Positions 52,840-63,612 of a stretch of 64,000 bases of DNA are shown here, one piece after another. Numbering within the stretch: the first letter of the stretch is position 1; each line of letters begins with the position of its first letter. This stretch comes from Candidatus Litorirhabdus singularis (GTDB lineage: Bacteria; Pseudomonadota; Gammaproteobacteria; Pseudomonadales; Halieaceae), in contig NZ_SHNN01000001.1 in NCBI RefSeq assembly GCF_026262625.1, forward strand, positions 496,001 to 560,000. The letters are read 5' to 3'. The notes below the pieces were generated by a model. That model had not been told where the DNA came from, did no database searches, and worked only from the letters and a program-made list of their open reading frames with translations. A program made the translations under genes and the position numbers.

Positions 52840-54846
52840 TCACTCGGGCGCTCGATACCAAATGGGTGAGGACCAGGCCCGCTCCTGAATTACCGGAGCA
52901 TAAAACGCTTGCTGCGCAGGATCGATACAGCACTTCCCGTAAACGTCGCCGCTGGCACCATTCTCTTGCGCCAGTAAAGTGGCCTCAGCCGCCTGTGTCT
53001 CACAGCTATTGGCAAACGGGTTCACACCCGCGGCCTGACATTGCAATGTGCTCCAGCGACAGCTTGGATTTTCCAGTAATCGCACATAGTAAAACGCGCT
53101 TTCCGTGGACTCGAAGGTCGGGTCCTGCCATACCTGACAAGATTGCTGTATGCCACTACCGACCCGAGCACAGGTGTTCGAATCAACGCCTGAGCCGTTA
53201 TCGGCAACACCATCAATATCATAGACGCGCTCGTGGGTGACACCATCCGCATCCACCCAGCCCTTAATAATTTGCACTCGCTGTAAATCCGTGCCGGTTG
53301 AAGTCAGCGTACCAGCATCTTTGCGCGCACTAACCAGGAAGCGCGGCGCAGAACCGGTAGCAGATAAAGTCACTTCGCCGCCCATGGGAACGCCCTGATC
53401 ATAGGCGGTGTCAATCATATCGGTCTGCTCGCACAGGTCTGGCGCATAGTCGCCAGCAAAGAAACGTAGCACTGGCCGCGTACCACTGGTGGCGTAGGTC
53501 TCCTTACGTCGCAAAGCATCAAAGATGCTGTCACGAGAATTCTCCTGCGCCCAGACCACGGCGTGGCCGCCGGGGTTGGCAAAGAAATGGTCCTGTACGT
53601 TGTTGTACTCGGAATCACGCCGCCCTAGATGACCCACATAATTGTCTTCCTCGGCACTGCCAGGCGCGGCACTGTGAGTATCGGTACTACCGATAAAACC
53701 CATCACGAAAGGATTGGTGCCCAGCGTGTCGGCCAGAGCCAGGCCGTCCTTCAGTACGTTGCGCACCATATTGCGCCGTGCAAAAGATTCCAGCTCTACC
53801 GATGCGGCCCTGTCAGTACGTACCTCACCATGGACAGAGCCAAGCATGTTCAAATTATCCGCCGCAATCTGCTCAAAGTCGCACTGCTCATCTACTGTAC
53901 CCAGTCCCATGCCTCGCAAACGATCGTAGCGGCACTCCGACGCTCCCTTGTGTTGCACCAATTCCACCACCGGCTCGAAAAACAAACGGTCGGTGAGCTC
54001 GGTCGGGGTTTGTGGGTCGCGGAACATCATGCCACCCGCCAGGTTGGGGTTATGCGGTATCGCCATTACGTCACAGCCATTATCGAGCTCAGTGCATCGC
54101 TCGCGTAACTGCCGCCAAAGACTGGGAAAACTCTCAAGCCCAGTGTCGTATACGGTCACCGGCTGCTCAGCAACCTTGTCATTACGGAAGATGACATTGC
54201 GATGCATATTGTTCTGATCAAAAGCCTCAGTATATTCGTAGGCTACAAAGGTAGTGAACTCACAGTTGGCGCTGCGATCATAATGCTCTTCTGCAGCTTG
54301 CTGGACTTTGTCCCAGGTTTCAGTATCCGCTTCCGCACAATCAGATAATGTGCAGGCAAAGGATTCAGCCGGGAGCGCTTCCAACTGGCCACCCAGGTGC
54401 GTCCACCAGTTAGCGGCCAATAACTGTAGCCATATATTATTGGCGCGCGTCATGGCGCAATGTGGCCACCAGTAACCCAGCTTGCTGCTATCGAGGGTGC
54501 ACACATTAACCTGGCCAAAAAATTCTGCATGATCGGTTACCGCGGCAAAATCCAGCGGTCGACCGATGCGGGCGCTGACACTTTGCTCGCCATTGGCGTC
54601 GGGCAATACAATGGTGCCGCCGCGGGCATAATCGTAGGCGTCCCAGGGGTCGCGGCGCTGACTGGACAGGTAACTATCAAAGGAATAACTGGTGTGAACG
54701 TGTAAGTCCCCAAACAACGGTTGCCGGGTTTCTTGATAGTCGGCACAGGGCTCCCTTTGCTCAGTGCGCTCAAAGGCCTCGCCCGCGATAGGTAATAGCA
54801 GTAGCAAGATGGCAGCGCTAGTCTGCAGTTGGTTGGTAATTTTCAC
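52840..54846 (-). CDS. DUF3604 exported protein (Cys-rich paralogue)
   Basis: A 668-residue protein with a signal peptide (about 1-24). Motifs GDLHVHTSYSFDSY, VTDHAE, IPHNPN and GSTDTHS match its paralogue at 33.5 kb. Between them and near the end it has 18 Cys, including a CC pair near the C-terminus, where the shorter paralogue has none. These should form disulfides, so a periplasmic or extracellular place is likely. DUF3604 has no assigned reaction. The Cys-rich C-terminal insert (SCRWSTLQCQAAGVNPF) adds most of the extra length. Confidence 0.88.
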   Translation of the reverse strand: MKITNQLQTSAAILLLLLPIAGEAFERTEQREPCADYQETRQPLFGDLHVHTSYSFDSYLSSQRRDPWDAYDYARGGTIVLPDANGEQSVSARIGRPLDFAAVTDHAEFFGQVNVCTLDSSKLGYWWPHCAMTRANNIWLQLLAANWWTHLGGQLEALPAESFACTLSDCAEADTETWDKVQQAAEEHYDRSANCEFTTFVAYEYTEAFDQNNMHRNVIFRNDKVAEQPVTVYDTGLESFPSLWRQLRERCTELDNGCDVMAIPHNPNLAGGMMFRDPQTPTELTDRLFFEPVVELVQHKGASECRYDRLRGMGLGTVDEQCDFEQIAADNLNMLGSVHGEVRTDRAASVELESFARRNMVRNVLKDGLALADTLGTNPFVMGFIGSTDTHSAAPGSAEEDNYVGHLGRRDSEYNNVQDHFFANPGGHAVVWAQENSRDSIFDALRRKETYATSGTRPVLRFFAGDYAPDLCEQTDMIDTAYDQGVPMGGEVTLSATGSAPRFLVSARKDAGTLTSTGTDLQRVQIIKGWVDADGVTHERVYDIDGVADNGSGVDSNTCARVGSGIQQSCQVWQDPTFESTESAFYYVRLLENPSCRWSTLQCQAAGVNPFANSCETQAAEATLLAQENGASGDVYGKCCIDPAQQAFYAPVIQERAWSSPIWYRAPE

Positions 54847-55060
54847 AGTAGGCTCCTGTGGCAGCCTACACGCGATGGCGGTGACTGCGCGATTCCCCGA
54901 TAGAGCAGAGCATAGCCGTCCAATAACCGACAGGCCATAACAATCGAGGCCAACCGGATGGCTAGCGTGGCCCGCACTCGCCCAGTGCCCCAGCCGCCAG
55001 TTCGATCGACCGCTGCATATCGGCTACACTATGAGCCTGTTTTAATTAGGAGATGTTGTC

Positions 55061-55606
55061 ATGTTTACCGATATGCGTAATGGCACTGCAGAAGACTGGA
55101 AGCACATTGGCCGTGCCCACACCGAATATTTTCGTAAAACCCCCCAGCACCTTATGGATATGTTGAAAAGTCTGGAGCAGGTCACGCTTGGTTTCGCCTG
55201 CGACCAGTTGCAGCACAGCCTGATGACCGGCACCCTCGCCAGACGCGACGGCGCTACCGATGAGGAGGTGGCCATCGCCCTGCTCCACGATATTGGCAAG
55301 GCGGTCAATATTCCCAATCACGGTGCGATAGGCGCGGAGCTCATGCGTCCTTATGTTTCCGATGATGCCTACCACGCGATCTACAACCACCAGCACTTCC
55401 AGGGCAAGTACTACTATGAGTTCGCCGGTGCCAGTCCGACGATGCGCGATGATCACGTTCAAGAGAGTTGGTACCCGCTGGCCGAGAAGTTGGTAGATCG
55501 TTGGGATGCACCAGCGTTTGACCCCGATTTCGAGGTGGATAGTCTGGAGTCCTTTGAGCCTTTGCTGAACACTATCTTCGCCATGCCTGCACGCGCCGTC
55601 GGCTGA
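55061..55606 (+). CDS. PhnZ-like HD-domain protein
   Basis: A 181-residue helical HD-domain protein. Likely metal ligands are H52, H76-D77 (LLHDIGK), H87, H110 and D149 (RWDAP). The order and the 24-residue H52-H76 spacing match PhnZ, a mixed-valent di-iron oxygenase that cleaves 2-amino-1-hydroxyethylphosphonate. Other relatives are TmpB and MIOX. No PhnY-type partner or phosphonate gene is adjacent, so the substrate is open. GGAG precedes the start. Confidence 0.8.
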   Translation: MFTDMRNGTAEDWKHIGRAHTEYFRKTPQHLMDMLKSLEQVTLGFACDQLQHSLMTGTLARRDGATDEEVAIALLHDIGKAVNIPNHGAIGAELMRPYVSDDAYHAIYNHQHFQGKYYYEFAGASPTMRDDHVQESWYPLAEKLVDRWDAPAFDPDFEVDSLESFEPLLNTIFAMPARAVG

Positions 55607-55667
55607 ACGAAATTGCGATTGATGCTCTGCTCGCGCCAATCTCAGCAGAGCTCAAACAGGATCAGCC

Positions 55668-56801
55668 ATGCCTGAAGCCTATACCGCACCCCTCATATTC
55701 AGTGGACATGAGTGGTTAGTCGACCATGCAGTAATAGTCGACGGCCCACGCATCGACTCGGTAGCCCCGCTCAAGGATTTACCCACGCACGCTAACCTGA
55801 TCAATCTTGAGCAGGGGATGCTGGTGCCCGGGCTGATCGATTTGCAGGTCAACGGTGGTGGCGGCGCCCTGCTCAACAACAGCCCGGACGCAGGCTGTGT
55901 GGCACAGATTTGTAATGCGCATCTTGAACGCGGTACCACCAGTTTGCTGCCTACCCTACTGAGCGACACCCGTTCGGTTACCGAGTCGGCCATTGCAGCC
56001 GTAAATAGTTGCGACAATCCTGGGGTTCTCGGTATTCATCTGGAGGGACCACACTTCGCAACCAGTCGTCGCGGCGCGCACGCTGCCGATCGCCTGCGGC
56101 CACTGGAAAATGACGATGTTGAAGCGCTCTGCAAGCAGGCGCGGAATTTGCGCACAGTCCTTACGCTGGCACCTGAAACCGCAACGCCGCAACAGATCAG
56201 CCAGCTGAGCGCGGCCGGTGTTATGGTCTGCGGCGGGCATAGCGAAGCCACCTTCGAACAAGCAGAAGCGGCCATTGCCGCCGGCTTGCGCGGTTTCACA
56301 CATTTGTTTAATGCCATGAGCCCGCTAACTGCGCGCAAGCCTGGCATGGTCGGGGCGGCATTGAGTAGCGACACCACATGGGCCGGCATTATCGCCGATG
56401 GCCATCATGTGCACCCCGCTGCAATCCTTACCGCGTGGCGCGCCATGGCGCCGGGAAAATTGTTTCTGGTCAGCGATGCCATGACCAGCGCGGCCAGCGC
56501 ACTCACAAGTTTCCCCCTGTACGGTGCAGAAATTGAGTTGCACAACGGAAGACTGCAAACCTCCGACGGCGTACTCGCCGGCAGCAATATCACGTTACTG
56601 GATGCCGTTAGCTATTGCTACCAAACCGTAGGACTGGACCTGGTCGAGTGTCTGCGCATGGCTTCATTATACCCCGCTCAGTTTCTACGCTGTGACGACC
56701 ACCTCGGCAGACTGGCAGCCAACTGTCGCGCCGACATGCTCCATCTTACTGACGGCTTAGACGTATGCTCTACGTGGCTGGCCGGCAAGCGCCGCACCTA
56801 A
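55668..56801 (+). CDS. nagA: N-acetylglucosamine-6-phosphate deacetylase
   Basis: A 377-residue amidohydrolase. It has PGLIDLQVNGGGG, HLEGPHF, CGGHSEAT, FTHLFNAM, IADGHHVHP and LVSDAM, the ordered NagA motifs holding the metal and substrate ligands. It removes acetate from GlcNAc-6-phosphate in cell-wall recycling or chitin use. No nagB, nagE or chitinase gene is close. It starts 61 bases after the PhnZ-like gene on the same strand, behind an AGGA site. Confidence 0.94.
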   Translation: MPEAYTAPLIFSGHEWLVDHAVIVDGPRIDSVAPLKDLPTHANLINLEQGMLVPGLIDLQVNGGGGALLNNSPDAGCVAQICNAHLERGTTSLLPTLLSDTRSVTESAIAAVNSCDNPGVLGIHLEGPHFATSRRGAHAADRLRPLENDDVEALCKQARNLRTVLTLAPETATPQQISQLSAAGVMVCGGHSEATFEQAEAAIAAGLRGFTHLFNAMSPLTARKPGMVGAALSSDTTWAGIIADGHHVHPAAILTAWRAMAPGKLFLVSDAMTSAASALTSFPLYGAEIELHNGRLQTSDGVLAGSNITLLDAVSYCYQTVGLDLVECLRMASLYPAQFLRCDDHLGRLAANCRADMLHLTDGLDVCSTWLAGKRRT

Positions 56802-56893
56802 ACCAGAAGAACGCCGACTGCTACCCATCCACCATTGGTGCATGGCCTCAGTAGTGTTATAAAGACAATTAAAAAATCCAGGATACAACGCCA

Positions 56894-58555
56894 ATGAAAA
56901 CCCTGCGCAAATGCCTCTTAATGTTCCTAGTGCTGTCGCCGGCAGTAGTTATGGCGCAGGCAACGCCGCAAAAAGATGCCAACATAAGAAACATACTCGA
57001 GAACGAAGAAAGCAGCGACATCGTAATTCAGCAAAAGGGCGACAAGCTCGATATGTCGACGCCGCTGTCCTCACTGGTGTTTCTGAAGAAGGCGCTGGAC
57101 GAAGAGGACTTTGCTGTTGCCGGGACTTTTCTTGATATGCGCTATCTGCCGCCGGAGGTAGCCGAGCTGGACACCCGCGACCTGTTGCTGCAATTACGTT
57201 ATGTCTGGGGTCGCCAGGAAATTCTCGATATCAACACCATCAGCGATAACGTTGAAGGGCATCGGGGAGACGGGCTGCCCGATTATCGCGACCAGATTGG
57301 CACTATCGAAACCAGTGACGGAGCCGTACCGGTCTACATGCAAAGGGTACCCGACGGGAAAGGTGGTCGCGTGTGGAAGATATCCAACGCAACCGTGGCC
57401 AATATCCCCGAGATGTGGGAGGAACTGGGCTACAGCGCGGGCACGCAGTATCTGGCGGATATTTTACCGAGCTTTCGTATCATGGCGCTGGAGAACTGGC
57501 AGGTTGCAATAATCCTGGCGATGTTCGTTTTTGGCTGGCTGGGCGCCACCCTTTTAAGCCTGGGCCTGGAAAAACTTCTGGTGCGGCGCTCAGGCCCATT
57601 TATGGACGCCATCAGCCGCTTTCTGCGACTGCAGTTTCGAATTTTCTCTTTCTTCATGATACTAAGACTTGGCGTAGCGGAGCTCGGATTGTCGCGCTAC
57701 TCCATGGTGGTATTGCAGTCCAGCGGGCTGATTTACATCGGCATCATGGTACTACTGATGGGCTTGATCAACCTGACCAAGGGTTATCAGACCAGACGGC
57801 TAACAGACGCCGGCAACGAGCACTATGTTGCACTGCTCAAGCCTCTATCGACGGTAACAAAAATTGTCGTTGTCATTATCATCGGCCTGATCTGGGCAAA
57901 AAATGCCGGCTACGATATGTCCACAGTGCTGGCAGGTCTTGGTGTAGGTAGCCTCGCGGTAGCACTCGCGGCCCAGAAAACACTTGAAAACATCATCGGC
58001 GCGATCACTATCTACAGCGCCCGACCCATCAAACCCGGTGACTTCTGCCGCTTCGGAACTACCGTCGGCACGGTAGAAGAGATCGGCCTGCGTTCGACCA
58101 TGATACGCACCCTCAATCGCACATTGGTCAGCATTCCCAACGCGGTGTTCGCTGCCGATGAGGTGGAGAATTTCTCCGAGCGCGATCGTATTCGATATTT
58201 CCGCTACCTGCGTCTGGAAATAGCCGACATTGACACATTAAACCGATTATTGGAGCAACTGCGAGATACCTTTCATAACACAGAAAGCGTAAGAGCCGAC
58301 ACCATCAGTATTCGACTGGACGAGATCATCGACAATACCGTTCACATCCGCGTTGATGCCGGCATTGCGACGCAAGACTACCAAGAGTTTCTGAAAGTCG
58401 CTGAACAGCTCAACCTGGCAATCATAGGCCTGGTGGCCACCAGTAATATCCGCTTCTCTGGACCAGGGCAGCTTTTACATCTGACTCATGCTGGCGACGA
58501 CGATAAGGACCCAGTAGAGAAAGTCATGCAGCAAGCGGAACCCGAACCCAACTAG
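56894..58555 (+). CDS. MscS-family mechanosensitive channel
   Basis: A 553-residue protein. A signal peptide (ending near VMAQ) and a ~180-residue periplasmic region precede four hydrophobic helices (~205-360). The pore helix and Gly/Ala packing are in GVGSLAVALAAQKTLENIIG, and the beta domain follows with GDFCRFG and SIPNAVFA. It releases solute during osmotic downshock. It is larger than E. coli MscS (286 residues), in the medium-size class. Its end overlaps the convergent rlmA by four bases. Confidence 0.93.
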   Translation: MKTLRKCLLMFLVLSPAVVMAQATPQKDANIRNILENEESSDIVIQQKGDKLDMSTPLSSLVFLKKALDEEDFAVAGTFLDMRYLPPEVAELDTRDLLLQLRYVWGRQEILDINTISDNVEGHRGDGLPDYRDQIGTIETSDGAVPVYMQRVPDGKGGRVWKISNATVANIPEMWEELGYSAGTQYLADILPSFRIMALENWQVAIILAMFVFGWLGATLLSLGLEKLLVRRSGPFMDAISRFLRLQFRIFSFFMILRLGVAELGLSRYSMVVLQSSGLIYIGIMVLLMGLINLTKGYQTRRLTDAGNEHYVALLKPLSTVTKIVVVIIIGLIWAKNAGYDMSTVLAGLGVGSLAVALAAQKTLENIIGAITIYSARPIKPGDFCRFGTTVGTVEEIGLRSTMIRTLNRTLVSIPNAVFAADEVENFSERDRIRYFRYLRLEIADIDTLNRLLEQLRDTFHNTESVRADTISIRLDEIIDNTVHIRVDAGIATQDYQEFLKVAEQLNLAIIGLVATSNIRFSGPGQLLHLTHAGDDDKDPVEKVMQQAEPEPN

Positions 58556-59400
58556 ACCGCAAAAGGCGCGCTGCTGTAGAGACGAAACCGCACGTCAATA
58601 GTCACCACCAGCCTTTGCAGCGCCGCAACCCGGGCCTTGCCTTCGGCGCTGGCCCGATACAGGTGCGGCGTCATCAACAACAGTTCAGCAATCCGCTCCT
58701 GTGGAAGTTCTGCAGTGGTGTAAGTAACCCGGGATTCCTGCTGCAACTGAAAACCAGCCGCCGCATAACTATCCTTGGCATCATCGGCTTTTGCAGTCAG
58801 TTGCGGGTAGATTAAACGCCGTAGCTCGAGCAAATGCTCGGTCCCGGCTTCGGCTATTAATAATAGTCCACCAGATTTAAGGACCCGACCAAACTCCGCC
58901 AGCTCAGGAAACCCGAACAGGCTAAGTAGCATATCGGCACTGGCATCGCGCAGCGGAATCTGGCGATTACTGGCCACTAACCACGTGGCAGGCACACGCG
59001 GGGCTGCGGCTTGCACAGCCCACTTGGAGATATCAAAACCGACAAAGTTGTCGGCAAGGTCTGGCACTGCCTCCAGCAGATGAGCATCGTAATAGCCCTC
59101 ACCACATCCGGCATCGACCACTGTCGACAGTCCTGATCCAGCTGCTGCGGCTACCCGCGCCAGTTCCGCCGCCAACTGCGCGTAATAGCCGGCGTTAAGA
59201 AAATTGCGCCTGGCTGTGATCATAGCCTTGCTGTCACCGGGATCACGAGAACGCTTTTCCTGCGCCAGCAACAAGTTCACATAACCCTGACGCGCCACGT
59301 CAAAGCTGTGCCCCTGAGGGCATGCCAGCACGCCAGACTGTAAATCCAGAGTGAGCCCATCTAGCGGACAACAAAGCGCCTCATGCGCCTGAAAGCTCAA
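58552..59400 (-). CDS. rlmA: 23S rRNA (guanine-N1)-methyltransferase
   Basis: A 282-residue methyltransferase. The N-terminal zinc ribbon has CCPLDG and ACPQGHSF, followed by RQGYVNLLL and KRSRDPGD, hallmarks of RlmA(I), which methylates G745 of 23S rRNA. The SAM-binding motif is VVDAGCGEGYYD. The zinc set is Cys-Cys-PLDG then Cys-PQG-His, fitting CxxC variation in this family. It is monocistronic. Confidence 0.92.
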   Translation of the reverse strand: MSFQAHEALCCPLDGLTLDLQSGVLACPQGHSFDVARQGYVNLLLAQEKRSRDPGDSKAMITARRNFLNAGYYAQLAAELARVAAAAGSGLSTVVDAGCGEGYYDAHLLEAVPDLADNFVGFDISKWAVQAAAPRVPATWLVASNRQIPLRDASADMLLSLFGFPELAEFGRVLKSGGLLLIAEAGTEHLLELRRLIYPQLTAKADDAKDSYAAAGFQLQQESRVTYTTAELPQERIAELLLMTPHLYRASAEGKARVAALQRLVVTIDVRFRLYSSAPFAV

Positions 59401-59652
59401 AAGGCTGACACCGGGGTGACGGCGCCGATCAACCCGACATCAATACAGCTTGGACAATTCAACAAAAGATTACTCCGCAATTGTGTGCAGTGTAGCCCAG
59501 AACGCTGGCTTGCTCGCTTCCTGCTCACGCCTGAATCAGTGCAGATTATTGAACAGCGGCGGCAAACAGCGCGCTATGTTGCCCAGGCACTGCCACAGCA
59601 ACAAGCTCGCGCTATACTCTGCTGCCAGTCCACACGTTAGGAAGGAACCAAA

Positions 59653-60033
59653 ATGGCAGATTCGGAGCGCCGCGCCCGCGGCTTGGAGATGATCAATAAA
59701 GTGTACGCCGGCGATGTCGTAACACCCGATGAGGGGTACGCCTTTACCGATATCATGTTGGAGCAGCTATTCGCTGAAGTATGGTCGCGCGATGTACTGT
59801 CTGTGCGCGACCGCCGTCTGCTATTACTGGGTATCATCGCAGAAAAGGGTGAAACCATGACCTTTGGCATTCAAGCCAAAGCAGCGCTGAAAAATGGTGA
59901 ACTCAATGCCGAAGAACTGCGTGAACTGTTGCTAATGATTGCGCAGTACGCCGGTTATCCTCGAGCGGCTAGCATGCTGGGGCCATTAGAGCAGGCGATA
60001 GCCCAGGTCGAAGGCGAAAAGGCTGAGAGCTGA
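59653..60033 (+). CDS. carboxymuconolactone decarboxylase family protein
   Basis: A 126-residue helical protein. DVLSVRDRRLLLLGIIAEKGE and ELRELLLMIAQYAGYPRAASML are CMD-family segments. It has no Cys, so it lacks the AhpD-like CxxC thiol pair and is not a peroxidase. Relatives decarboxylate gamma-carboxymuconolactone or act in unknown steps. GGAAGG precedes ATG 59653. It stands alone before the Bat-type operon. Confidence 0.88.
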   Translation: MADSERRARGLEMINKVYAGDVVTPDEGYAFTDIMLEQLFAEVWSRDVLSVRDRRLLLLGIIAEKGETMTFGIQAKAALKNGELNAEELRELLLMIAQYAGYPRAASMLGPLEQAIAQVEGEKAES

Positions 60034-60168
60034 TGCAGCGCGTGACGGCCATGTCCTAGCGCCGCGTTATCAAGCCTGAAAACACTCGGCGCAATAGGTG
60101 CCAGCGGCACTATGGTGCACTAGAATGGACGATACCCGGCAATACCCCGGGCTGAAGGAGAAAGTTCT

Positions 60169-61137
<969 letters not shown>

Positions 61138-61142
61138 CGCTC

Positions 61143-62084
61143 ATGTCACAGCCAATCGATGACAGCAAAGATAGCAGCAACGTCTATGTAGACGTGACAG
61201 CCTTAAGCAGGCTACATCAGGAGGCGCATGGGTTCTCGTTCCTGCCCCGCCAGCCCCTTAACAGCCTGCTGAGCGGGCGCAAGCGTTCACGGCTGCGTGG
61301 TCGCGGGCTGGATTTTGAAGAATTGCGCCACTACCGCCCCGGTGATGATATTCGTAGTATGGACTGGCGTGTCACCAATCGCACCGGCAAACCCCATGTC
61401 AGGGTCTATACCGAAGAACGCGACCGCCCGGTGCTGTTGGTGATCGACCAACGCTTATCCATGTTCTTTGGCAGCCAACAGAAAATGAAGTCGGTCAGCG
61501 CGGCCGAGCTGGGCGCCGTGGCAGGCTGGCGCGTACTCGAACAGGGCGACCGCGTTGGTGCCATACTGTTCAACGACTCGCAGATACTGCAGATCAAGCC
61601 TTCACGCAGCCGCCGCAATCTACTCTCAATTCTGTCCCAACTAGCCTCGATGAACCAACAACTCGCCGTCAGCAGTAAGGTCCCGCCTAATCCTGCCCAG
61701 TTAGAAAACGCCATCGCGGTCGCAGAGCGAATGGTAGGACATGATTATCTAGTAGTTATTGTCTCTGACTTTGATGGCTGGAATCAGGCCTCGCTAGCGG
61801 CGGTCAAACGGATCAGCCAGCACAACGATTTGATTGCCGGTTTTATCTATGACCCACTGGAGCAGGATATTTCCTCAGCCTCGGATTTAGTGGTCAGTGA
61901 CGGTCGCTATCAACTGCAACTGGAGCCACACAAGAAATCGCTGGGCGAGCGTTTTGAGGCAACGTTTCAAAACCGCGTCGAGAATCTTCAATTGGAATTA
62001 CGTCGGCATGGAATGCCCGTCATTCCACTCAACACGGTTACATCCGTTTTCAGCCAGCTGCGCCAGCATCTGGGTCAACGCTGA
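61143..62084 (+). CDS. DUF58 protein of the Bat-type operon
   Basis: A 313-residue protein. The DUF58 core GRGLDFEELRHYRPGDDIRS then MDW is at about 53-75. The rest has a VWA-like fold with ERDRPVLLVIDQR. It lacks membrane helices. It starts five bases after the moxR-type gene, and the next gene begins immediately after its stop. A scaffolding role with MoxR and the VWA proteins is known for the family. Confidence 0.93.
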   Translation: MSQPIDDSKDSSNVYVDVTALSRLHQEAHGFSFLPRQPLNSLLSGRKRSRLRGRGLDFEELRHYRPGDDIRSMDWRVTNRTGKPHVRVYTEERDRPVLLVIDQRLSMFFGSQQKMKSVSAAELGAVAGWRVLEQGDRVGAILFNDSQILQIKPSRSRRNLLSILSQLASMNQQLAVSSKVPPNPAQLENAIAVAERMVGHDYLVVIVSDFDGWNQASLAAVKRISQHNDLIAGFIYDPLEQDISSASDLVVSDGRYQLQLEPHKKSLGERFEATFQNRVENLQLELRRHGMPVIPLNTVTSVFSQLRQHLGQR

Positions 62085-62582
62085 ATGTCAGCGCCGCCAC
62101 TTCCAGATATTTTTGGCAACTATGCCATCAAGGGCATCAGTGAGATTATCCCCCCTGATGCAATAAGCTGGCTACCCACAGCACCGGCCTGGCGTGTGCT
62201 GGCGGCGGCCGCACTACTGTTGCTGCTGTGGCATGCGCTAAAGCGTGCACAACAATGGTGGCGCAATCGTTATCGTCGCGAAGCCTACCGCCAACTGAGT
62301 CAGCTGGATACGTCTCATGGAGCGCCCCTGCAGGCCATTGCCGGCCTGCTCAAAGCCACTGCACTGGCAGCGCGCCCGCGCGCCGAAATAGCCCAGCTCA
62401 GCGGCAACAGCTGGGTGACATGGCTTAATCAACAGGTCCCGGGCACTTTTAGCGAGCCCAGTGGCGCGCTGTTGGCAAGCACCCAATACCGCGCCCTGGT
62501 ACCGGATTCAGTACAACTGGAAAACCTTCGGCGTGAATGCCTGGATTGGATCCAGAAACATGAGGGCCGCAGTAATGCTTGA
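62085..62582 (+). CDS. DUF4381 membrane protein
   Basis: A 165-residue protein. PLPDIFGNYAIKGISEIIPPDAISWLP and one membrane helix (~36-50) are typical of DUF4381, always found in Bat-type operons. It begins directly after the DUF58 stop and overlaps the next gene by eight bases. It probably takes part in the membrane complex; the function is unknown. Confidence 0.92.
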   Translation: MSAPPLPDIFGNYAIKGISEIIPPDAISWLPTAPAWRVLAAAALLLLLWHALKRAQQWWRNRYRREAYRQLSQLDTSHGAPLQAIAGLLKATALAARPRAEIAQLSGNSWVTWLNQQVPGTFSEPSGALLASTQYRALVPDSVQLENLRRECLDWIQKHEGRSNA

Positions 62583-63612
62583 GCTCGCCAGCCCATGGTG
62601 GCTACTGCTGCTGCCGGTACCGCTGCTCTTAAGGTTGTTGCCAGCGTTTAAACACACCAGAGACTCCGTCCGCGTGCCTTTCTTTGAAGCGCTACTGGAA
62701 CTCAACGAGGAACGACCCAAGACCGGCGCGGTTATACCCAACCGTACTCGCATTCAGGGCCTGCTGGTCGTATTTACCTGGGTTTGTCTGGTTCTGGCCG
62801 TCGCCAGACCCGAATGGGTTGGCGAGCCCGTAGAGCTCACTAAGTCTGCGCGCGACCTGATGATCGCAGTGGATCTTTCCGGCTCTATGGAAGCGATGGA
62901 CTTCAGCGCACCTACCCGCACAGGCCAAAACGGCGATGATCCCAAACCGCAGCGACTGAATCGACTGCAGGCGGTCAAGCTGGTGCTGACGGAGCTAGCC
63001 CGCCAGCGCGAAGGCGACCGCCTGGGTCTTATCGTGTTTGGCTCTGCACCCTACCTGCAGACACCGTTTACCGAAGATCATACCACCTGGCTGCAGTTGC
63101 TAATGGAAACGGAAATCGGCATGGCAGGGCCCAGCACGGTATTCGGAGATGCCATCGGACTATCATTGCATCTGTTTTCACAGAGCACCTCAGACAATAA
63201 AGTGCTGATTATTCTTACCGATGGCAATGACACCGGCAGCACTGTACCACCGGTGGATGCCGCCAAGGTTGCAGCGGAACGTGATGTGCGAATCTACAGT
63301 ATCGCTATCGGCGATCCCGCAACCGTCGGCGAAGAAGCACTGGATGAGGAAACCCTCAAGCGAGTCGCGAGCGAAACCGGGGGCGCCTACTTCCAAGCAG
63401 TGGATCAGCAACAACTGGCAAAAGCCTATGCAGATATCGCCACGCTGGAACCAGAATTGTATGAAAGCACCAGCTTTAGGCCGCGCCACAGCGTGCACTA
63501 CATACCGGTGTCTGCCGCAGTACTGCTCTACCTGATTTACCACCTGACCGCCGCCGCGCTAAGTTATCGACAGGCGAAAACCAGATCTGGCGAGACCAAC
63601 TATGCAACTTGA
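62575..63612 (+). CDS. VWA-domain membrane protein, BatA-like
   Basis: A 345-residue protein. Helices lie near 5-22 and 56-75 with another at the C-terminus. The VWA domain between them has the MIDAS motif DLSGS and a TDGNDTGS loop that supplies further metal contacts. ATG 62575 follows GAGGG and overlaps the DUF4381 stop; ATG 62560 is an alternative. BatA-type proteins act in aerotolerance or envelope stress. It overlaps the next VWA gene by 11 bases. Confidence 0.92.
   Translation: MLELASPWWLLLLPVPLLLRLLPAFKHTRDSVRVPFFEALLELNEERPKTGAVIPNRTRIQGLLVVFTWVCLVLAVARPEWVGEPVELTKSARDLMIAVDLSGSMEAMDFSAPTRTGQNGDDPKPQRLNRLQAVKLVLTELARQREGDRLGLIVFGSAPYLQTPFTEDHTTWLQLLMETEIGMAGPSTVFGDAIGLSLHLFSQSTSDNKVLIILTDGNDTGSTVPPVDAAKVAAERDVRIYSIAIGDPATVGEEALDEETLKRVASETGGAYFQAVDQQQLAKAYADIATLEPELYESTSFRPRHSVHYIPVSAAVLLYLIYHLTAAALSYRQAKTRSGETNYAT

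Noticed and set aside
59383-59640. 85-residue plus-strand frame starting inside rlmA
   Set aside because: It begins within the 5' end of rlmA on the other strand, lacks a ribosome site and matches no family.
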